7,834 nt of DNA from Verrucomicrobiota bacterium (GTDB lineage Bacteria > Verrucomicrobiota > Lentisphaeria > Oligosphaerales > Oligosphaeraceae), in contig JAKLHU010000085.1 in the NCBI GenBank assembly GCA_022709995.1, positions 1 through 7,834 on the forward strand, in the 5' to 3' direction. Of the stretch, positions 1-6,656 are shown piece by piece. The first letter of the stretch is position 1; the number at the start of each line of letters is the position of its first letter. Below the pieces are notes generated by a model. The model ran no database searches. It saw nothing but the letters and a program-made list of their open reading frames with translations, and was not told the origin of the DNA. Both the position numbers and the translations under genes were made by a program.

Positions 1-2
1 CA

Positions 3-656
3 GGTCCGCCAAAGGGCGTCGGCGTGCTGACGGAATGGAATGACGAGCGCGGCTTCGGCTTTATCACGCCGGAAGACGGCTCGCCAAAAGTCTTCCTGCA
101 CATCAAGGCCTTGACCCGAGCGGCCAGACGTCCATCCGCGGGAGAGCTGTTTTTCTACCAGCTGGGGGCGGACGAACGCGGCCGGCCCCGGGCGGAAGAC
201 GCCTTTCAGACGGGATTAGGCCAGAAACGCGCCCCGCCGTCGATGTACGGCTTTTGCCGGTGGCTGTCGCGTCGCTGGATCATAGGCCTTGCCGTGCCTT
301 TGCTCGCCGCCGTTTTCTGCGCCCACGTCGTGCCGGCACTGGCCATCGCCTACCTGCTCAACAGCCTGCTGACCATTATGTTCTACAAGACGGACAAATT
401 TCTGGCGCGATACAAATACTGGCGCATTGAAGAAAGGGACCTGCACGTCTGGGGACTGCTGTTCGGATGGCCGGGCGCCCTCCTTGCCCAGAAGCAATAT
501 CATCACAAAAGCAGCAAGGTGAAGTTCCAGGTTGTCTTCTGGCTGTGCGTCGTCCTGAACTGCGCCGGAACCGGCTTTGCCCTCAAAGCCGTCGGCATCC
601 AAAACCTCAATGTCATGGCGCGACAATGCCGACACCTCATTCAAGGAAAAAACTGA
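3..656 (+). CDS. Cold-shock domain / DUF1294 membrane protein, 5' end probably outside the window
   Basis: Two-part protein. Numbered from the GTG at 24, residues 1-60 are a cold-shock (OB-fold) domain with an RNP1-like motif NDERGFGFI (6-14) and an RNP2-like VFLHI (23-27), which binds single-stranded nucleic acid in this family. Residues 85-188 are a DUF1294 membrane domain with about four hydrophobic segments (85-101, 103-120, 141-156, 167-188). It carries the family signature residues YKTDK (121-125), WRIEE (133-137), GWPGAL (148-153) and HHKSSK (160-165). The frame is open to the left edge, and the residues before the GTG (KGVG) continue the first beta strand of the fold, so the true start is probably upstream of the window. 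The GTG at 24 with an AAAGGG seven bases before it is the alternative. The family is common but its role is not established. It probably places an RNA- or DNA-binding domain at the inner membrane. The next gene starts one base after its stop. Confidence 0.85.
   Translation, partial: GPPKGVGVLTEWNDERGFGFITPEDGSPKVFLHIKALTRAARRPSAGELFFYQLGADERGRPRAEDAFQTGLGQKRAPPSMYGFCRWLSRRWIIGLAVPLLAAVFCAHVVPALAIAYLLNSLLTIMFYKTDKFLARYKYWRIEERDLHVWGLLFGWPGALLAQKQYHHKSSKVKFQVVFWLCVVLNCAGTGFALKAVGIQNLNVMARQCRHLIQGKN
643..647 (+). promoter_or_regulatory. Ribosome binding site that sets the start at 658
   Basis: AAGGA lies ten bases before the ATG at 658 and inside the end of the preceding gene. It favours this ATG over the in-frame ATG at 577, which lies deep inside the upstream gene. 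Confidence 0.6.
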
Positions 657-657
657 C

Positions 658-1104
658 ATGGCCAAAAAACGCCAACCCAAAGCCCGAACCAACAACAACA
701 GAGCAGGCAGTTTTCCCCGTCGGCCCGCCGACCCGAAACAATTGGAAGATGATTTCCGCCACCTGTACGACTCCATCTGGACAGGTCTGATCTCGCAGTC
801 GCCGGGAGACCGGGACAATGTCAGCATGATGCAAGCAGTCCTCGGCGCCAGCCAGGTGGGGTGGAACATCGCCATTCACTGCAAGACGCCATATGACATC
901 GAGATGGTTGTTTCTGAATTGGCGACCCGCTCCAATAGCGATTTTGAAGGCCCGACAATGAGTCTGGTGCTCATTGCCGCCAACTTGAAACTCACCCTGT
1001 TTCCCGACGATATCGCCACCATCAAGGACGCGGGCATCACCGTCATCAAAGGAAATCCGCAAGTCTGGGTGGAATTTCTCTGGGAAGCCACCGAGCCGGA
1101 GTAA
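658..1104 (+). CDS. Hypothetical protein, 148 aa, coupled to the DUF1294 gene
   Basis: I do not recognise this family. The start chosen is the ATG one base after the upstream stop, with AAGGA before it. This removes 27 codons of overlap that an earlier ATG at 577 would give. The first 25 residues are very basic and low in complexity (K, R, N, P), as in a flexible nucleic-acid-binding tail. The remainder looks like a small soluble acidic alpha/beta domain: an amphipathic stretch rich in D, E, W and Y (about residues 26-45), then alternating short strands and helices, with MSLVLIAANLKLTLF as the most hydrophobic part. No signal peptide, membrane segment, cysteine cluster or catalytic motif is visible. 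The one-base spacing suggests co-transcription and translational coupling with the cold-shock/DUF1294 protein, so a linked role is possible but unproven. Confidence 0.7.
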   Translation: MAKKRQPKARTNNNRAGSFPRRPADPKQLEDDFRHLYDSIWTGLISQSPGDRDNVSMMQAVLGASQVGWNIAIHCKTPYDIEMVVSELATRSNSDFEGPTMSLVLIAANLKLTLFPDDIATIKDAGITVIKGNPQVWVEFLWEATEPE

Positions 1105-1258
1105 CCTGGAGCAGCCCATCGACTTTCCTTAACGGAGACGATTGTGGTCGTCGAAGCCATCGTCAAGGCGATGAAAGGCGCCCCGGCCGCCCAGTGTCCA
1201 TCGTTCAACCCTACCCACCCCGAGCCCACAACCCCACCGCCCGCGAAAGACCCACCCG

Positions 1259-2302
1259 ATGATCACTGCTCAAGAAATCAAAGACCATGCCAAACGCCTC
1301 GGCGCCGACCTGGTCGGCATCGCGCCCATGAGCCGCTTCGAAGGCGCCCCCAAGCAGATGGACGCCCGCTACATTTTCCCGAACGCCAAGTCGATGATCG
1401 TCCTGGGCTTCCGCATTGCCCGCGGCACCCTGCGCGGCATCGAGGAAGGCACGCTGTTCAGCAACTACTCGTCCATGGGCTACGCGGCCATCAACCAAAT
1501 TTACGGCCCGATGGTCCTGTGGAACCTCACCCGCATCCTGGAAGACGAAGGGCACGAGACCATCCCCATGCTCAACGCCAACGGCGGCGAAGCCCTCAAC
1601 CCCGTCACCGGCAAATTCCGCCAGGGCTGGAGCCGCCCCGTCGCCGAGGGCAAGCCCTATCCGGACGTGCTCGTGCATTTCCGCCTCGCCGCCTACATGG
1701 CCGGCCTCGGCGAAATCGGCTGGAGCAAAGTCTTCCTCACCCCCGAATTCGGCCCGCGCCAGCGCTTCGCCATCCTCCTCACCGACGCCGACCTCACCCC
1801 CGACCCGATCTACGACGGCAAAATCTGCGACCGCTGCAAGCTCTGCGTCAAGAACTGCCACGGCCAGGCCATCAGCATGAACGAGTCCGTGAAAGTCACC
1901 GTCGCCGGCCATGAACTGGAGTGGGGCAAACTCGATCCCCTCGCCTGCGAAAAAGGCATCCAGGGCGGCCTCGGCAAAGAACTCAATCCCTTCGAGGGCG
2001 ACTACCCACGCATGTACGGCTACGGCCGCGCCATCGAAGGCGCCTGCGGCTGTATCCGCGCCTGCATGATGCACCTCGAGGAACGCAAGAAAATCAAAAA
2101 CCTCTTCCACCACCAATTCCGCTCGAACCCGCAGTGGGAAATCGACCGTCGCAAACCCTACGAACTCACCCAGGACGTGCTCGACTACTACGGCAAAAAC
2201 GGCATGATTGAAGAAATGGACGTGTACATCAAATACGGCGCCCGCGACAACTACGGCACCGCCAACAAAAAAACGGACAAGCCCAACCCGCTGATCGATT
2301 GA
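1259..2302 (+). CDS. QueG-related 4Fe-4S protein (epoxyqueuosine reductase-like paralogue)
   Basis: A 347-aa soluble iron-sulfur protein of the family that includes epoxyqueuosine reductase QueG and the catalytic region of reductive dehalogenases. The N-terminus (EIKDHAKRLGADLVGIAP) is typical of the group. The centre has AAYMAGLGEIGWSKVFLTP (about 144-162), matching the position where QueG has its GW(I/L)GKN stretch, but with different residues. A ferredoxin-like domain follows: C190, C193, C196 and C200 in CxxCxxCxxxC spacing, then C230, and C263, C265 and C269 in CxCxxxC spacing. Enough cysteines are present for two 4Fe-4S clusters. QueG itself uses cobalamin to reduce epoxyqueuosine in tRNA. 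The altered motif and the 64-residue spacing between cysteine groups suggest a paralogue with another, unknown substrate. There is no strong Shine-Dalgarno sequence before the ATG (only GAAAGA, 1245-1250); the start rests on the conserved N-terminus. No neighbouring gene points to a pathway. Confidence 0.85.
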   Translation: MITAQEIKDHAKRLGADLVGIAPMSRFEGAPKQMDARYIFPNAKSMIVLGFRIARGTLRGIEEGTLFSNYSSMGYAAINQIYGPMVLWNLTRILEDEGHETIPMLNANGGEALNPVTGKFRQGWSRPVAEGKPYPDVLVHFRLAAYMAGLGEIGWSKVFLTPEFGPRQRFAILLTDADLTPDPIYDGKICDRCKLCVKNCHGQAISMNESVKVTVAGHELEWGKLDPLACEKGIQGGLGKELNPFEGDYPRMYGYGRAIEGACGCIRACMMHLEERKKIKNLFHHQFRSNPQWEIDRRKPYELTQDVLDYYGKNGMIEEMDVYIKYGARDNYGTANKKTDKPNPLID

Positions 2303-2372
2303 CCGGGCGACAACCAACACGTCACTCGGCCGACGACGCGGGCGACGATGCCGTCTGGCGCTTCCGCCCGCC

Positions 2373-2393
2373 GGCGCTTGTCCAAGAAGCGCC
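2373..2393. other. Hairpin in the convergent gap
   Basis: GGCGCTT (2373-2379) and AAGCGCC (2387-2393) form a perfect 7-bp stem around a 7-base loop, between two genes that point at each other. An outer copy of GGCGCTTC at 2357-2364 could pair with the same right arm. Neither strand has a T-run after the stem, so it is not a standard intrinsic terminator, but it may help stop transcription from either side. Nothing else is visible in the 118-bp gap. Confidence 0.3.
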
Positions 2394-2420
2394 TGACTTC
2401 CCGCCAAGGGGACTGATTCG

Positions 2421-3152
2421 CTACTTGCTCTGGAGCTTGAAGAAGGCGATTTCGCCATCGTTGGCGGCAAGAAAGCGCAGGACGCCATCCGGGGAAGTCG
2501 TCCATTTTTGCCCGGTCGGGCACGCGACCACCCTGCTTCCGGCAGGGATGCGCACGGTAATTTCCCCGCCGCGTTCGCAGGCGACGGAGAGCATCCCGGC
2601 TTCCGCGAAGACGACGACGTTGTCGTTGTCGCTGAAGACTTCCGCGCCGGCCTGGCGGGCGAGGTTGCGGAAGAACCGCGGCGAGAACGCCCCGGGGGCG
2701 CCATTGGCGATTTCCACGCGCCCGGATTCGAATTTCCGCAGGATCATGCCGGCGGCCCGGCTGCCGTCATAGGTGGCGAGCACCTCGTCGCCGGGCCGGC
2801 ACGTGATGTGCGCGGGGCTCTCGTAGGCCATCCGGAAGGTCCCGCCATACGTGAAGCCGCTATAGCTTTCGCCGAGGATCTTGCCTTCCAAGCCGCTGGT
2901 CAAAGCATGCGCCCCGGCCCGGAGCGGGGCGGCCGCGCCGCCCGGCTCGTACGTGAAGTCATATCCCGCGACCGCGGCGGTCGTTCCCACTTGGAAGGGC
3001 CGGTAGTAGCCCCAGACGATGACGCTCCCCGACTCGTCCGCCCGCCGGCGCACGAGCGCGAACTCGTCTTCCGTGAAGTCGGGCAAAAGCGGGAACCAGA
3101 GGATTTTCGGCAATTGCAAGGCCGGGTTCAAGGCGTCTTTGGCCACATAGCA
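2421..3152 (-). pseudogene. C-terminal part of the frameshifted GH42-like glycoside hydrolase
   Basis: This 243-residue stretch continues the hydrolase that starts at 5737, but in a different frame. It enters at the TGC codon 3152-3150 (CYVAKDAL) and runs to a TAG at 2423-2421. The first 80 or so residues complete the GATase-like (trimerisation-type) domain of GH42 enzymes: ALNPALQLPKILWFPLLPDF followed by TEDEFALVRRRADESGSVIV. The rest resembles the C-terminal part seen in this enzyme group: DEVLATYDGSRAAGMI, a segment about the fate of the reading in an aged active-site lid (SPRFFRNLARQAGAEVFSDN), and a final beta-rich domain ending in LQSK. No ribosome binding site is evident at its beginning, and the nearest in-frame start (GTG, 3146) cuts into the domain. 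It is therefore better read as the lost 3' part of the upstream gene than as a gene of its own. Either the gene is broken or the sequence has a one-base error. Confidence 0.8.
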
Positions 3153-5737
3153 CTGGCGTCGGCCAGGCCGCTGTGCTCGGCCAAGTCGGCAACGGCATGC
3201 TTCGTAATCTGGTCCAGGTGGCTGGCCGAACGGAACGAGCAGCCGGCCAGACGCCGGTAGTCGCAGAAAATCCCCAGGGATGGCGCCAACACCTGGCGGC
3301 TGTCCAGACAGGCGAGAATCTCTTGCTGGACCTTGCCGAAGAACCGCGGGTATTTCGGGTTGGAATAATACGCTTCGCCAATGTCGAAGAGATGGAACAT
3401 GCCGCCTTCGCGCTGGACGCATTCGGCCTGGCTGAAGCGGACGACGTACTCGAACAGCCGCTCGTCAAACAGGTAGTTGCCGATGGGCGCCATGACGTCC
3501 GGCACGCGGATGTCCAGTTCGCCGATGTAGAGCTTGTTCCGCAGCAAATAGGAACCCGCCGGAGAAGCGCGCTGGATGTCAATCAGAAAATCGACGTCGG
3601 GGGAGTCCAGCAGCCGTTCGACGTCGTAGTTGCCGGTCGTGCCCGGGGGATAATAGCAGCCGGCCAGCAGCCGGCCGCGGGACTTGTCCTTGATGGCCTG
3701 GAACATGGCCAGGCGCAGGTCCGTCAGCGCCTGCGAAACGAACAGCACATAGTCCCGGCCGCGCTGGGTGGGCTGCCGGCCGAGGTTGTCATGGCCGCGT
3801 TCCGCGTTGCCCGGCACGCCCGGCGCCGCGAAGGCCGCCTGCGGGTCGCCCCAGGCTTCCCGCAAAGCGGCAAGGTCGTCGCGGTATTTCTCGCGCAGAT
3901 AGGCGCTCCAAGCGCGCTGGGCGGCCGGACTGTGGTCCTCCCCGCGGGTCACGTCACGGTCATACGGGAAGAACTGGCCGTCGGCCCCGCCGACGAGGTG
4001 GATGCCGCCGACGATTTTCCCGGCTGGGTCGGTTTCCAAAAACTCCGCGAAGGCGCCGACGGCCCGGGAGACTTCCTGGCGGAATTCCGTGCTGTAGTTG
4101 GAGGGCACGGCAAAGCATTCTTCGTTCTCGCGCTGTTTTTTCATCGCCTCGACCGATTCGCCGTAAAAGACCTCTTTGGCCGTGGTGAACCCGTAGCCTT
4201 TTTCGCCGTTGGCGTTGGTGAAGACGGCGTCGGGGAAGTCGCGGTCCCAGCCGTCATAAGGTTCGATGCCGAGGGCGACAATCACCCGCGCCCGGGGATT
4301 GATGCGGTGCAGCACGCGGAGTTCCTCGGCCACCTTGGCAAAGTCATAGCGGCCCTTTCCCAGCCAGAGATTGCCGACGTTCATCTGGTGAGTCGGGGAC
4401 GGTTTGTTGAAAAAAGCAAAGAACATGCAGAGGTCGATGCCCGCGTCCCGGAACGCCGCATATCGCGACCAATGGGGGTAGTGCGGGCCACGCCGATAGA
4501 TGGCCGGCGGCATGACCTTCCCATCCAGCACCAGCTCCACCCGGTTCCCGCGGCGTTCAAGCTGTGGGCGGACCGGCGCCATGGCGGCGAGCGACGCGTC
4601 AACCTCGACGCGGTCGTAGGCCCGCGGCTCCGGCGAGGGCTCGGGACGCGACTGCCGGATGATTTTTTCGCTGCGGCAGAAGACATCATCCAGGATGATG
4701 GTCTGGGGATTCCCGTAAAAGGAAAGCGTGAGGTAAGCGGGGACGTCAGGCGCCAGGAGGAAGGAAAAGTCAAACCGGTCCGGCGTGCCGGCCGGCTTGC
4801 TTTGGGCGTTCGGGCGAAAATGGCGGTTGCCCGACATCAAGCCGACCGGCGCCTGGGAGGAGTGGTTGAGGTAAAACAGAAGCATGGAACCGTATTCGTG
4901 AACCGTCGTCTGGAACCGCCCGGACACGCGGACGTGTTCGCCGTCCCGGGCAAACACGGGCCGCCGGGTCGTCATGGTCGCGTCGCCGCCACCGGCAAAA
5001 GTGACTTGCAAGCGGTTTCCGGATAGTTCTTCCAACCGCAGGGCGTCGCCGGTGACGTTCCAGCTCCGCGCCCGGGCGGGGATGCGCTCCGAATGGGATT
5101 TGGGCGGTTCGCTGTAGGCGAGGCGCAGATTGCCCAGGCTCATGTCCAGAGCCGAGCCGTCGGCAAAGGCGCCGAGGGTGAGAAGCGTCGAATTCAAGGG
5201 CGCGCCGGCGAAGTTGACGCTTTGCATTTCCTTGCCGTCCAGGGCGATGGCGAGCTTGCCGTCGCCGCGGCTGATGGCCACTTGATACGTCCGCCCGGCA
5301 TCAAAACCATAGGTGAATTCGCAGACGACGGGCGTCCCGTCCTCCATATAGCTGACCACGTTGAACAGCTGCTCTTTCCGGCCGGGATAGCGGACCAGCG
5401 CCACCGCCAGGACGGTGCGCCGATCGGTGCAGCGGAGTATGGCCCGGATGTCCTTGTCGCCCGGCACCGGCGACAGATCCCAAGGCGTCAGCCGGAAGGA
5501 CAGTTCCAACGGCTTGGCGCCGTCCACGGCGCAGGGGAACGACAACCGGGCGGAACCGGTGAACCGCAAGGCGCCGTCAACCATCGTGACGGCTTGACGG
5601 TCCGACGGCGCCAGCGCAGCGCCATTCAGCAAGGCTTCCAGACCCGTCCCCGAAATTTCCAAAGTGGCGGCGGCGAGGGAAAGTCCCATGGCCAGAAACA
5701 AAGAACCGATGGCATGGCGGCAGGCATTGTGTTGCAT
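3128..5737 (-). CDS. Secreted GH42-like multidomain glycoside hydrolase, N-terminal 869 aa (frameshifted)
   Basis: Exported carbohydrate-active enzyme. From the ATG at 5737: a signal peptide (residues 1-24, hydrophobic core AIGSLFLAMGLSLAAA); a LamG/jelly-roll-like beta-sandwich (about 25-205); a second carbohydrate-binding-like beta-sandwich ending in IILDDVFCRSEK (about 226-358); a Pro-rich linker (361-374); a GH42-like TIM barrel (about 395-790) with the group's landmarks DGKVMPPAIYRR, GIDLCMFF, RARVIVALGIEPYDGW, VGGIHLVGG, DHSPAAQRAW, SPDVDFL and KLYIGELDIR; and the start of the GATase-like domain (about 800 on). The glutamate of IGELDIR (codon 3520-3518) fits the nucleophile. The acid/base position appears to be Q (codon 3976-3974). 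The frame ends early at TGA 3130-3128 because of a one-base shift near 3152; the intact protein would be about 1105 aa. Beta-galactosidase-type activity on secreted or outer-surface glycans is the family expectation, but the substrate cannot be told from the sequence. A TTG at 5758 is a weaker start. Confidence 0.82.
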   Translation of the reverse strand: MQHNACRHAIGSLFLAMGLSLAAATLEISGTGLEALLNGAALAPSDRQAVTMVDGALRFTGSARLSFPCAVDGAKPLELSFRLTPWDLSPVPGDKDIRAILRCTDRRTVLAVALVRYPGRKEQLFNVVSYMEDGTPVVCEFTYGFDAGRTYQVAISRGDGKLAIALDGKEMQSVNFAGAPLNSTLLTLGAFADGSALDMSLGNLRLAYSEPPKSHSERIPARARSWNVTGDALRLEELSGNRLQVTFAGGGDATMTTRRPVFARDGEHVRVSGRFQTTVHEYGSMLLFYLNHSSQAPVGLMSGNRHFRPNAQSKPAGTPDRFDFSFLLAPDVPAYLTLSFYGNPQTIILDDVFCRSEKIIRQSRPEPSPEPRAYDRVEVDASLAAMAPVRPQLERRGNRVELVLDGKVMPPAIYRRGPHYPHWSRYAAFRDAGIDLCMFFAFFNKPSPTHQMNVGNLWLGKGRYDFAKVAEELRVLHRINPRARVIVALGIEPYDGWDRDFPDAVFTNANGEKGYGFTTAKEVFYGESVEAMKKQRENEECFAVPSNYSTEFRQEVSRAVGAFAEFLETDPAGKIVGGIHLVGGADGQFFPYDRDVTRGEDHSPAAQRAWSAYLREKYRDDLAALREAWGDPQAAFAAPGVPGNAERGHDNLGRQPTQRGRDYVLFVSQALTDLRLAMFQAIKDKSRGRLLAGCYYPPGTTGNYDVERLLDSPDVDFLIDIQRASPAGSYLLRNKLYIGELDIRVPDVMAPIGNYLFDERLFEYVVRFSQAECVQREGGMFHLFDIGEAYYSNPKYPRFFGKVQQEILACLDSRQVLAPSLGIFCDYRRLAGCSFRSASHLDQITKHAVADLAEHSGLADASAMWPKTP

Positions 5738-5745
5738 AGCGTTGG

Positions 5746-5753
5746 CTTCCTTC
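5746..5753 (-). promoter_or_regulatory. Ribosome binding site for the glycoside hydrolase
   Basis: On the minus strand GAAGGAAG lies eight bases before the ATG at 5737. This, and the signal peptide that begins directly after the ATG, fixes the start there and not at the upstream in-frame TTG (5758), which would place the site inside the gene. Confidence 0.65.
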
Positions 5754-5813
5754 GGCAATGGGGGAAGAGTGACTGGACATTACATCCGTCCGCCGCCCGG
5801 CAGACGCGCCGCC

Positions 5814-5860
5814 TTGTTGACGCGCCACTTGGCGGACAAGCCGCGTTATTGACGCGGCTT
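5814..5860. repeat. Imperfect direct repeat with overlapping hairpin between the elongation factor and hydrolase genes
   Basis: TTGTTGACGCGCC (5814-5826) and TTATTGACGCGGC (5846-5858) match at 11 of 13 bases with 32-bp spacing. The second copy lies within a perfect 8-bp inverted repeat, AAGCCGCG (5838-5845) and CGCGGCTT (5853-5860), with a 7-base loop. On the plus strand the stem is followed by only two further T's; on the minus strand by GTCC. It could be a weak terminator for the elongation factor gene, or an operator or leader structure for the hydrolase. The T-poor tails make the terminator reading uncertain. The 192-bp gap also has an AT-rich TATTATA stretch on the minus strand (5865-5873), a possible -10 without a good -35. 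Confidence 0.4.
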
Positions 5861-5929
5861 TTCCTATAATAATTCATCCCTGTTGTTGCCGGAGAGAAGC
5901 ACTAAATACGATGACTTCAGGCTGGCTTG

Positions 5930-6505
5930 TCAGAAGCTGGTGCCGACGCGTCCCAGAAAGCGCCCGGTCTCGGTGTCGATCCGGATCACATCGCCCTGCT
6001 CCATATATTCGGGGACCTGGACGACGAGGCCGGTCTCGGTCTTGGCGGATTTGCCGCGATTGGTGGCGCTCTGGCCCTTGATGGCCGGGTCGCATTCGGC
6101 CAGCTTCTGTTCCACGACGTCGGGCAGGCGCAGACCGACGACGCGATCCTCCAGAATCAGGGCGAAGATGCCCTCCTTGTCTTCCACCAGGTAGTATTTG
6201 TCGTCGCCGACGATGTTCTTGTCAATCGGGAACTGCTCGAAGTCCTCGATATCCATGAACACGTAGTTGTCGCCTTCCTTGTAGAGGTATTGGACTTCGC
6301 GCTGACGGAAGTCCGGTTCCTGGTAGTTGTCTTCGCCTTTGCCCGTGAGGTCCGTCTTGGTCTGATTGATCAGGTTTCGGCAGCGGACCTTGTAGATCGT
6401 CGCCGCGCCCCGGGCCGACGGGGTGTGCTTATCGACTTTTTCGATGATGTGGGGCACATTGTTGATGGAAATGATGCCGCCGCTTTTGAACTGCTTGACT
6501 AACAT
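5930..6505 (-). CDS. yeiP: Elongation factor P-like protein, EfpL/YeiP type
   Basis: A 191-aa protein, full length for the EF-P family, which binds ribosomes stalled at proline-rich stretches and helps form the peptide bond. Three domains are present: an N-terminal KOW-like domain (about 1-65), a middle OB domain (about 70-130, with YLYKEGDNYVFMDIEDFEQF) and a C-terminal OB domain (about 131-190, with STG-like TETGLVVQVPEYMEQGDVIRI). The tip loop reads TPSARGAATIYK, with Arg32 where canonical EF-P usually has a modified Lys. SARGAAT and VVQVPEYM closely resemble the EfpL/YeiP subgroup, not classical EF-P. The ATG at 6505 has AAGGA six bases upstream (6512-6516). The gene lies downstream of pheT on the same strand, but a strong terminator separates them, so it is probably transcribed on its own. 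The alternative name is efp. No EarP, EpmA or EpmB modification gene is in the window. Confidence 0.9.
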   Translation of the reverse strand: MLVKQFKSGGIISINNVPHIIEKVDKHTPSARGAATIYKVRCRNLINQTKTDLTGKGEDNYQEPDFRQREVQYLYKEGDNYVFMDIEDFEQFPIDKNIVGDDKYYLVEDKEGIFALILEDRVVGLRLPDVVEQKLAECDPAIKGQSATNRGKSAKTETGLVVQVPEYMEQGDVIRIDTETGRFLGRVGTSF

Positions 6506-6564
6506 GCCGATTCCTTGCTGGTTGTCCAGGCCCCGAGGCCAGTGCTGCTTTTTTAGTGGCCTAT

Positions 6565-6570
6565 ACTATA
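6565..6570 (-). promoter_or_regulatory. Possible -10 element for the elongation factor P-like gene
   Basis: On the minus strand TATAGT sits in an AT-rich island (6559-6574) about 60 bases before the ATG at 6505 and just after the pheT terminator. No good -35 hexamer is found 17 bases upstream (TTTTTC only), so this rests on position and the -10 match. Confidence 0.3.
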
Positions 6571-6588
6571 ATGCCTGGGTCAGGCGAG

Positions 6589-6620
6589 AAAAACGGCCCG
6601 GGCGCAGAATGCCGCCCGGG
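6589..6620 (-). terminator. Intrinsic terminator downstream of pheT
   Basis: On the minus strand CCCGGGCG (6620-6613) pairs perfectly with CGCCCGGG (6604-6597) around an 8-base loop, and a run of five T's (6593-6589) follows three bases later. It lies 36 bases after the pheT stop, in the right orientation. A strong GC stem with a T-run is the standard Rho-independent pattern. Confidence 0.75.
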
Positions 6621-6656
6621 TCCGGAAAAGAAGCAAGGTTTTTTCGCCGGGTCCGG

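Noticed and set aside
1144..1914. Pro/Arg/His-rich open frame with a GTG start after GGAG
   Set aside because: It overlaps the QueG-like gene for most of its length in another frame and has the composition of an out-of-frame GC-rich translation; the GGAG alone is weak support.
1211..2704. 497-codon open frame on the minus strand opposite the QueG-like gene
   Set aside because: Low-complexity A/V/G/E/F-rich translation with no family match, running across two real genes and an intergenic gap; a shadow of GC-rich coding.
3128..3160. Programmed -1 frameshift in the hydrolase
   Set aside because: No XXXYYYZ slippery heptamer or clear downstream pseudoknot is seen at the junction; a one-base deletion or sequencing error explains it better.
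3173..5026. 617-codon open frame on the plus strand opposite the hydrolase
   Set aside because: It lies entirely antisense to the hydrolase, gives no recognisable domain, and is rich in A, G, R and V as expected from the complement of a GC-rich gene. The minus strand has a signal peptide and family motifs.
6567..6572. Plus-strand TATAAT as a promoter
   Set aside because: It has no -35 at the right distance and no plus-strand gene follows; the same AT-rich island may serve the minus-strand elongation factor gene.
6621..6656. Repeated CCGGACCC motif around the pheT 3' end
   Set aside because: Two short GC-rich copies; one belongs to the terminator stem and the other is probably chance in such GC-rich sequence.
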